From NCBI RefSeq assembly GCF_048544455.1, contig NC_133537.1:18289541-18353540 (forward strand): a stretch of DNA of 64,000 bases. Direction: 5' to 3'. A model generated the notes under the pieces. The model worked only from the letters and a program-made list of their open reading frames with translations, made no database searches and was not told where the DNA came from. Every line of letters starts with the position of its first letter. Position 1 is the stretch's first letter. The DNA is from Silene latifolia (Eukaryota > Streptophyta > Magnoliopsida > Caryophyllales > Caryophyllaceae). Below, piece by piece: positions 57,985 through 64,000 of the stretch. The position numbers and the translations under genes were made by a program.

Positions 57985-59147
57985 TATTACGGAGTGCAGT
58001 GAACAACTGGTTTGGTACACCCGTCACGCAACGCTTCGGAGAAAAGACATTATGTCATTGATGCCGGAGAACCTTATGTCGTTGAATGTCATTGAGTGCT
58101 GGTCAATTTTGATGAACCATTTGGAGAAGGAGGAATATGGCGACCAAATGAGGATGTCATTCTTTGGTATACGTCACATGGTAATTCCATTATCCATTGC
58201 ATAATATTTATGCCCACTTCTATTACACCTTTGTTACTTAGAATGGCACTTTTCTAAATTACAGTTATATTATGTGAATGTTTCACTTTAGTTCTTTTAA
58301 TCAACAAAAGTGTCATTCTAATCGTCTGAAGTGTAATTTTAAGGGACAATAGTGTAATTTTGGGTGACAATGTAACCACATTAATCATGTTCACTATTGC
58401 CTTTTAAAGGATTTACTGTTGGGATTGCTCGGGACGTTTGAACAACCAGGCACACAATCGACAAAGAACTATGACAACTGTACCAGATCCGGGACACCTT
58501 CATCGTCGGCAGTGAGCGTACCGTTAACTTGAAAACAGACTTGCTATTTGTCCCGTTCTGCATTGACGACCATTTCGCATGCGTATGTATCAATCACAAA
58601 TCAAATACTGATCGACTTCTTTGGACGGGCAAAGGCATTCTGATTTGAAAAAGTCGCAGTTTGGCAAAGCAGCGCGTTTAATTGTAAGTTATTGTCGATC
58701 CCTTTCTTCCGAATGCTATCTTTTTTGTTCAATCAGTTTTTAAAAGGTAATTATGTACATTTGCAGGCTAGCGCAGTGAGTGATTATTTAGAATCACGGG
58801 ATAAGGACAAGAAGAACACTAGGGCACGGGAAATTCCTAATTATGTGTTGCGCCAGATACCTTTCAGCGGGATGTCACCTACTCTCAACCAACCAGAGTC
58901 GGGTCTGTTCACCATGATGGCTATGCTCTTATACGAGGGTCTTCCTTTTCAGCATGAAGACCTCGAGAAGAAGAAATCACGGCGCTATTTGGTGATCCAA
59001 CTAGTAGCCACCCTCGTTCTGGCAGACATGAACATTTTGCGCGAAGGTGTGCTCGAGAAGGTCAAAGCTTTTGTTAGCACGAAGGACAAACTGTGGAAGG
59101 TATTACAACAGAAGCGTAGACAGCCCCGTGCCAATGTGAAAAAATAA
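57985..59147 (+). pseudogene. ULP1 (C48 peptidase)-like domain B, tandem copy
   Basis: It has the same layout as domain A: EQLVWYTRHATLRRKDIMSL, VIECWSILMNHLEKEE, SFFGIRHM, then LLFVPFCIDDHFACVCINHK with the His, and TPTLNQPESGLFTMMAMLLY. In the last motif the usual Q-DCG reads QPESG, so the nucleophile Cys is replaced by Ser. Frameshifts occur around 58440-58500. It ends with a Lys/Arg-rich tail and TAA at 59147. Sequence identity to A is low but the order of motifs is the same, so the gene has two C48-like domains in tandem. Confidence 0.7.
58215..58380. repeat. AATTACACTTTTGT repeats, inverted pair in an intron
   Basis: The first half reads plus (tattacacctttgttactt) and the second half reads minus (aaaagtgtcattctaatcg, tgaagtgtaattttaaggg). 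The intron thus contains a small inverted arrangement. Confidence 0.8.
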
Positions 59148-59324
59148 CAACCTTAATTTAGTAGTTAAGTTTTTGTGGGAATATTCTCTTGGCTATGTAA
59201 ACACTTATTTCATACTTTGTACTATTTGCATATGTTAGCAACCTTAATGTAGACAGTTAGTTCTTGTGTAAACAATCTTTCAACATTCTATAAAAGAATG
59301 CCTTTCCTCTCAAGCAAGATGCAA

Positions 59325-59640
59325 CCACAAGTGTAATATGTTAGTTAAATCAGTCAGAAGAAAGTGTGACTGTAATACACAAAAGTGTAATTCTAACCGA
59401 CAGAAGTGTAATTCTAACCGGCCATAGCAGTGACAGATAGACCTTACGACGAAGTGTAACTGAAATTGCATACTCTGTAATTATAATGAGTTTAAGTGTA
59501 TTTCTGATCATAACAATCCTACCCTAAGCAGATATGAGGCCATTGCAATTATATTCCCTAGATATGTGTAATTTTAAGAACATAATTTGTCATAATAGTC
59601 AATAGTGAAAAATTCAACGTTCTGAAATTGCACATTATAA
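59325..59640 (-). repeat. AATTACACTTTTGT repeats between the convergent genes
   Basis: The repeats read on the minus strand (aagtgtaattctaaccgac and similar), more diverged than elsewhere. They lie in the tail-to-tail spacer. Confidence 0.75.
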
Positions 59641-59813
59641 CTGTGTCGTCTAATAAGAAATACTTCATCAAAATACATTGTAATAACAACGGCGACCAGT
59701 TGTCTTCCTGGCAGTTTGATGTCTAAACACAATACGAAACATCATGTTGTACCTCGTATTTTGTGTAGACATCCCCAAAAAAATGTACTACTTATTACGT
59801 ATTATATTGATTA

Positions 59814-60540
59814 TTATAAGATGCCTTCTTCTTCTTCTTCTTCTTCTTCTTCTTCTTCTTCTTCTTCTTCTTCTTCTTCTTCTCCTTCTTCTTCGTCTTC
59901 TTCATCTTCCTCTTCTTCCGACGAGGGTTCTGCCGATTGCGACACTGGCGGGTGCTCTGCGAATGGGTTAGGGCAGTTCCTTTTGTCATGGTTACCTAAT
60001 CGCTTGCAATTTTTACACATACGTTTTGGCTTCCTTGCCAAAGCAACTGCTTTTTCCTTCATCGACAACATTCTCTTTCCGCTTCCCTTGTTCTTGGATT
60101 TCTTGGGCGGCAAAATGGTTATCTCCTCACTAGGAGAACATCCAAGAATTTTCTCCAACCGTTGTTGTTTATTCAATGGTGATCCTAATGGTGAAAGTTT
60201 CTCCTTAAACTGTCTAATTAGACTCGAAAAGTTCTCGACATCATTCTTCATTTTGCCCATGAGCAACCCAACTGTCTGATGAATCTCCGACCACATTACT
60301 GACATCGCAATCTGTTTTCCATCTATTATATCAATGTCCTCAGTTGCTTCACCATTACAATCGAACATTTTAGACAACCTTGCATCTTTACACCATCTTT
60401 TAACAACACATTGTTCTGGAATACTCTTCACTCCGTTTGATGAGTAAATCCATATGACATGTCGGCAAATAATGCCTTTCCTTTCAAGCATTCTGCAGCT
60501 ACAAGTGGCTTTCAATGTATCTAGTTCAACAATATAGAGT
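59814..60540 (-). pseudogene. MULE transposase: SWIM finger, CCHC knuckle and poly-Glu tail
   Basis: The SWIM zinc finger is CSCRMLERKGIICRHV. There follow a linker of about 110 residues, a Lys-rich stretch, a CCHC-like knuckle CKNCKRLGNHDKRNC, and a C-terminus of about 35 acidic residues from a (TTC)n tract at 59824-59905. SWIM domains close the DDE core of FAR1/MULE transposases. This part is open, but it is separated from the DDE core by a repeat-filled intron and a stop. Confidence 0.85.
59824..59905. repeat. (TTC)n microsatellite inside the transposase tail
   Basis: Uninterrupted TTC from 59828 to about 59880, then imperfect. It encodes the Glu run on the minus strand. Plus-strand poly-Ser and poly-Leu frames here are artefacts. 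Confidence 0.9.
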
Positions 60541-60544
60541 AATA

Positions 60545-60860
60545 TGTTAGTTAAATCAGTCAGAAGAAAGTGTGAGTGTAATACACAAAAGTATCATTTT
60601 AATCAATAAAAGTGTGATTTTAACGGATAAAAGTATAACTTTAACAATATAATTTTAACAACTAATTTGTAATTGTAACTACCCAAAGTGTAATACTAAT
60701 CAATAAAAGTGTAATTTTAACGGATGAAAGTATTACTTTAACAACCCAAAGTATAATTCTAACAACCCTAGTTGTAATTTTAATCAACAAAAGTATAATT
60801 TTAACGGATAAAAGTAAAATTTTAACGGATAAAAGTATAATTTTAACAAATAAATGCTAC
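60545..60860 (-). repeat. AATTACACTTTTGT repeats in a transposase intron
   Basis: They read on the minus strand (caataaaagtgtaattttaa), which is sense for the transposase. Confidence 0.87.
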
Positions 60861-60869
60861 AGAATGATA

Positions 60870-62040
60870 CCTGGGCAGTATGTGACCTCATAATTTCTGT
60901 CCCTGTTTGCATCTCTCACAGTGGTCACTTCTAAAGAGCCACACTCAGTGAATCCTCAACTTTTACAAGTACCAATTGAGCACTTGGCCTCTTCTTGAAA
61001 TTCCTCGAATACTTTATGACTGTACACTTGCGCTCCGTGCACTTCGATAGCTAGATGCGTTGATATTTCAGGAAAGCGTATCATTACGAGTTGTCAACTG
61101 CTTCGTGTGTGTCTTTCTTTGGTCCATCGCGCTGTCAAAACGCATCGAAAACTCAACTAATGTTCCTGACTTACTCTCAAATCTCTTAAAAAAACTATTT
61201 TCGCTCTCTGATCTTTGGGTTGTCCTCATAACACCCCCCATATCTAGGTCCCTACAATGAGCCATAACCCACTGCTTCCTTTTAGCGTACATTTCTTGGA
61301 ACCAGTCAATGTTATTAACATTGTGTTCCCTGCCAATTTCTTCCCATTTTGCATCGAACTCTGCCGCTTCAATGTCTTCATCCCATATTATGGCATTCAA
61401 TTTCTTTAGAAACACTGAATAATCATCTCTCGCCATTCCATACTTGCTTGGAACCTTGTTCATGATATGCCACATACAATAGCGGTGGCGCGCTGTCTTG
61501 AACACCAATGGCACCGCTTTAAGAATACCAGGATCCTGATCGGTGATAATGTACTTAGGCTCTTTGCCACCCATCGCTCCCAGAAAACGGGTGAACACCC
61601 ATTTAAACGAGTCTGCATCTTCATGAGCAACAAGCGCTCCACAGAAAGTGACTGACCGTTTATGATTATCAACCCCGGTGAAAGGTGTGAAGGACATGTC
61701 ATACTTATTGGTGGAATACGTCGGATCGAACGACACCGCATCCCCAAAAGCGAGTAGTTCCTTCTAGCGATCCCGTCGGCCCATATAGCTTTACTAAGGC
61801 TACCGTCAGAATCAACATCATAGTCAAAGAAGAACCCTGGTCTAGTAATGACCAATTCCTTAAAGTGGTCCACGAACATCCGACCGTCCGTTCATGAATG
61901 TAGCATTTCACATCCTTGTGAAAGTTCTTAAAAGAATTCAAACTAGCTCCGATGTTTTCAAACCCATTAACATGTTCCTTCAAAATTTTGTAAGTCTTCG
62001 TAGCTCCTATCTTCAGCTGTTGATTATTGACAATCTTTTA
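60870..62040 (-). pseudogene. MULE transposase: DDE core
   Basis: Read from 62040 down: KILKEHVNGFENIGASLN, DVKCYIHER, then MFVDHFKELVITRPGFFFDY in a second frame, then FDPTYSTNKYDMSFTPFTGV in a third. The first catalytic Asp is in SFDPTY. The second is in YIITDQDPG, followed by the family motif HRYCMWHIM. The Glu lies in TQRSESENSFFKRF. A stop near 60940 cuts the part before the SWIM exon. Frameshifts are near 61884 and 61750. A MULE transposase of this type would excise and integrate the element; this copy is dead. Confidence 0.87.
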
Positions 62041-62094
62041 GATGTACGGATTTTAATCACCAAAAACATAATTAAAACAGATACAAATATATCA

Positions 62095-62810
62095 GTTCAA
62101 AAAAAGAAAAGTGTTGTTTTAACAAGAAAAAATGTAATTGTAGACTCAAAAAGTGTAATTTTAGTTGACTAAAGTGTAATTCTAACAAAATAAAGTGAAA
62201 TTATAACATAAACAAGTGTCATTTTATTCAAGAACAGTGTAAATTTAATAATAACACTTTATTTTGTTAAAATTACACTTTTGTTGCTAAAATAACACTT
62301 TATGCTGCTACAATTTCACCTTCTTTTGCTTCAATTACACTGTTGCCAGTTAAAATAACACTTTATTTTGTTAGAATTACACTTTTGTCTGCTATAATTA
62401 CACTTTTGTTTGTTGAAATTACACTTTTGTCTTTTAAAATAACATTTGATTTTGTTAGAATCACACTTTTGTTGCTAAAATAACACTTTATGCTGCTACA
62501 ATTTCACCTTCTTTTGCTTCAATTACACTGTTGCCAGTTAAAATAACACTTTATTTTGTTAGAATTACACTTTTGTCTGCTATAATTACACTTTTGTTTG
62601 TTGAAATTACACTTTCGTCTTTTAAAATAACATTTGATCTTGTTAGAATTACACTTTTGTTGCTAAAATAACACTTTATGCTGCTACAATTACACTTTTT
62701 TTTTTATAAAATTTCACTGTTGCCTGTTGAAATTACACTTTATATTGTTAGAATTACACTTTTGTCTGCTAAAATTACACTTCTTTTTTAAAAGTGTAAT
62801 TTTAATCAAC
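62095..62810. repeat. AATTACACTTTTGT array with 188-bp higher-order units, second site
   Basis: The first 130 bases read minus (agtgtaattttagttgac). From about 62260 the array turns to plus. tgctaaaataacactttatg begins at 62285, 62473 and 62661, a period of 188 bp, and the whole unit matches the array at 51421. It lies in the intron between the FAR1 domain and the DDE core, antisense to the gene. Confidence 0.92.
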
Positions 62811-63305
62811 TCACCCTTGAATTATAAAGGATTATCATTTTGTGATAGTCTGTTATGTTGCATGCCAACTTTTGAAACTCTCTATCCCTGGCTGATACGA
62901 GTTCATGGTTGTGGCCTTTGTGGAATCAATTCTTAATTCCCCATTCATCACGAATAGCCTGATCCTCGCTTTGCAACCAACACGCCTGACTTTGTGTCTC
63001 CTACCTGAGTCTTGGCCGCCACTACACTCCAATTGTCCCTTATGTTTGAACCCCTCCCGGTTGCATACCAACAGTTTAGATTTGATTTCCCCTCCACGCC
63101 ATCTCTTAGTCGTGTACGTACGTACATCAAAACCACAAGCAACGGCATAAATTCTATAAAACGTCACTGCTTCCTCTATTTCCAGGAACTCCTGCTCAAC
63201 ATAGGGGGTGAACTTAGCTTCAACGTCTTTGCAAAATTCTTCTTCGTTCGGCTTTCGTTTCCCATCGTGCTCAATATTATCTGACAATAGCGTAATTATT
63301 ATCAA
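62800..63305 (-). pseudogene. MULE transposase: FAR1-type DNA-binding domain
   Basis: The reading starts near 63305. VEAKFTPYVEQEFLEIEEAV, FYRIYAVACGFDVRTYTTKR, LLVCNREGFKHKG and RVGCKARIRLFV are the pattern of the FAR1 zinc domain, with its Cys residues present. The final HNHE motif of the domain (KGHNHELVSARDREF) is in a second frame, so one base was lost or gained near 62935. FAR1 domains bind the transposon ends. Confidence 0.82.
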
Positions 63306-63329
63306 TTGTTTTCATAACAACTTAAAGTA

Positions 63330-64000
63330 ACCCATATTCCTAAAATTATATATTTCTTAAAATTAGACTTTTTGTAATTACCATTACACTTTTGTCTGTT
63401 AGAATTATACTTTCTACTATTACAATTACAGTTTACAAACTTACAGCTTTTCTGTTACAATCAACCCTTTTGTTGTTAAAATTACACTTTTGCCTGTTAC
63501 AATTATACTTGTTACTATTAGAATTAGAGTTAGAAAATTTACAGAATTTCTCTTTTACAATAACACTTTTACTGGTTTTTCGACTACAAAATTTACAAAA
63601 TTACACGTTTCTCAGTTAAAATTATAGGTTTTTCTATTACAGTTGCTGTTTCCCAATTTAGAACTTTTGCCTGCTATATCTGTTAAAATTACAGTTTTAT
63701 CTGTTAGAATTATACTTTCTATTATTACAATTACGAGTTTAAAAACTTACAACTTTTCATTCAATAAACCCTTTCGTTGTTATTACTCTTTTTTTGTCCT
63801 GCTACAATAACACTTTTAATAATCAAAATTACACTTTTATCTGTTATAATTACACTTTTATGAGTTATAATTACAATTTTTACAATTTCAAGTAAAGGTA
63901 CAAATATTACACTTTTGAAATTCAATTCTACCATAATAATTACAATAATACTTTTGTTGCTTAAAATCACACCATTTGTAGTTAAAATTATATTTATAAC
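63330..64000 (+). repeat. AATTACACTTTTGT repeats, right flank
   Basis: Degenerate units in the plus direction (gttaaaattacacttttgcc, gttacaattatac) run to the window end. No 188-bp order was seen here. It would be the upstream region of the transposase. Confidence 0.85.

Noticed and set aside
59716-60279. Plus-strand poly-Ser and poly-Leu frames
   Set aside because: They are the complement of the (TTC)n tract and the SWIM/CCHC exon of the transposase, whose minus-strand domains are clear.

Overview
This is nuclear DNA of a flowering plant, most likely a eudicot. The genes are split by GT-AG introns, and long nested retrotransposons lie next to a small gene island. A Caryophyllales origin (a Silene-like plant) fits the very large Tat/Ogre-type element with antisense genes, but the sequence does not prove it. 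I see no bacterial features, CRISPR array, rRNA or intact tRNA gene.

Positions 1-26785 are a nest of three LTR retrotransposons. The oldest (25096-26785, minus strand) is a Ty3/gypsy element, of which one LTR, the primer site and a piece of gag remain. A giant Tat/Ogre-like Ty3/gypsy element (1-25095, minus strand) interrupts its gag. This element has a complete 5' LTR (22701-25095), primer site, gag, protease, RT, two RNase H regions and integrase, a polypurine tract, and a 3' LTR (1-830) cut by the window edge. Between integrase and the 3' LTR it carries two genes on the opposite strand. One is a spliced and apparently intact DUF7745-type gene (5711-7227). The other is a frame-shifted plant-mobile-domain gene (1795-5043). 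A third element (13957-21257, plus strand), with 1.4-kb LTRs and a non-coding interior, sits inside gag. Its junctions are abnormal: 79 bp of gag are duplicated and one LTR lacks its first bases.

Positions 27348-45258 hold four apparently intact genes. They are phosphopantetheine adenylyltransferase (+, 6 exons), a KNOLLE/SYP112-type syntaxin (+), a glucose-6-phosphate 1-epimerase-like protein (-), and a laccase (-, 6 exons). As I recall, the first two are also neighbours in Arabidopsis. Introns and spacers carry small transposons with visible target duplications: a Tourist-like MITE, a hAT MITE, a hairpin MITE, a TRIM, Helitron-like 3' ends and SINE-like pieces.

Positions 45365-50590 are gene-poor. 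They hold a retroposon-like segment and a 1.4-kb inverted-repeat element whose two ends both abut (TA)n tracts.

Positions 50591-64000 look like most of one large Mutator-like element. It carries a plus-strand ULP1-like gene with an N-terminal domain resembling plant transposon proteins, an acidic middle and two tandem decayed C48-protease-like domains. A convergent FAR1/MULE transposase (63305-59814, minus) faces it, with SWIM and CCHC fingers and a poly-Glu tail. Both genes are broken by frameshifts. Nearly all non-coding DNA here consists of one degenerate short repeat family (AATTACACTTTTGT-like), organised into ~188-bp higher-order units at two places on either side of the gene cassette.
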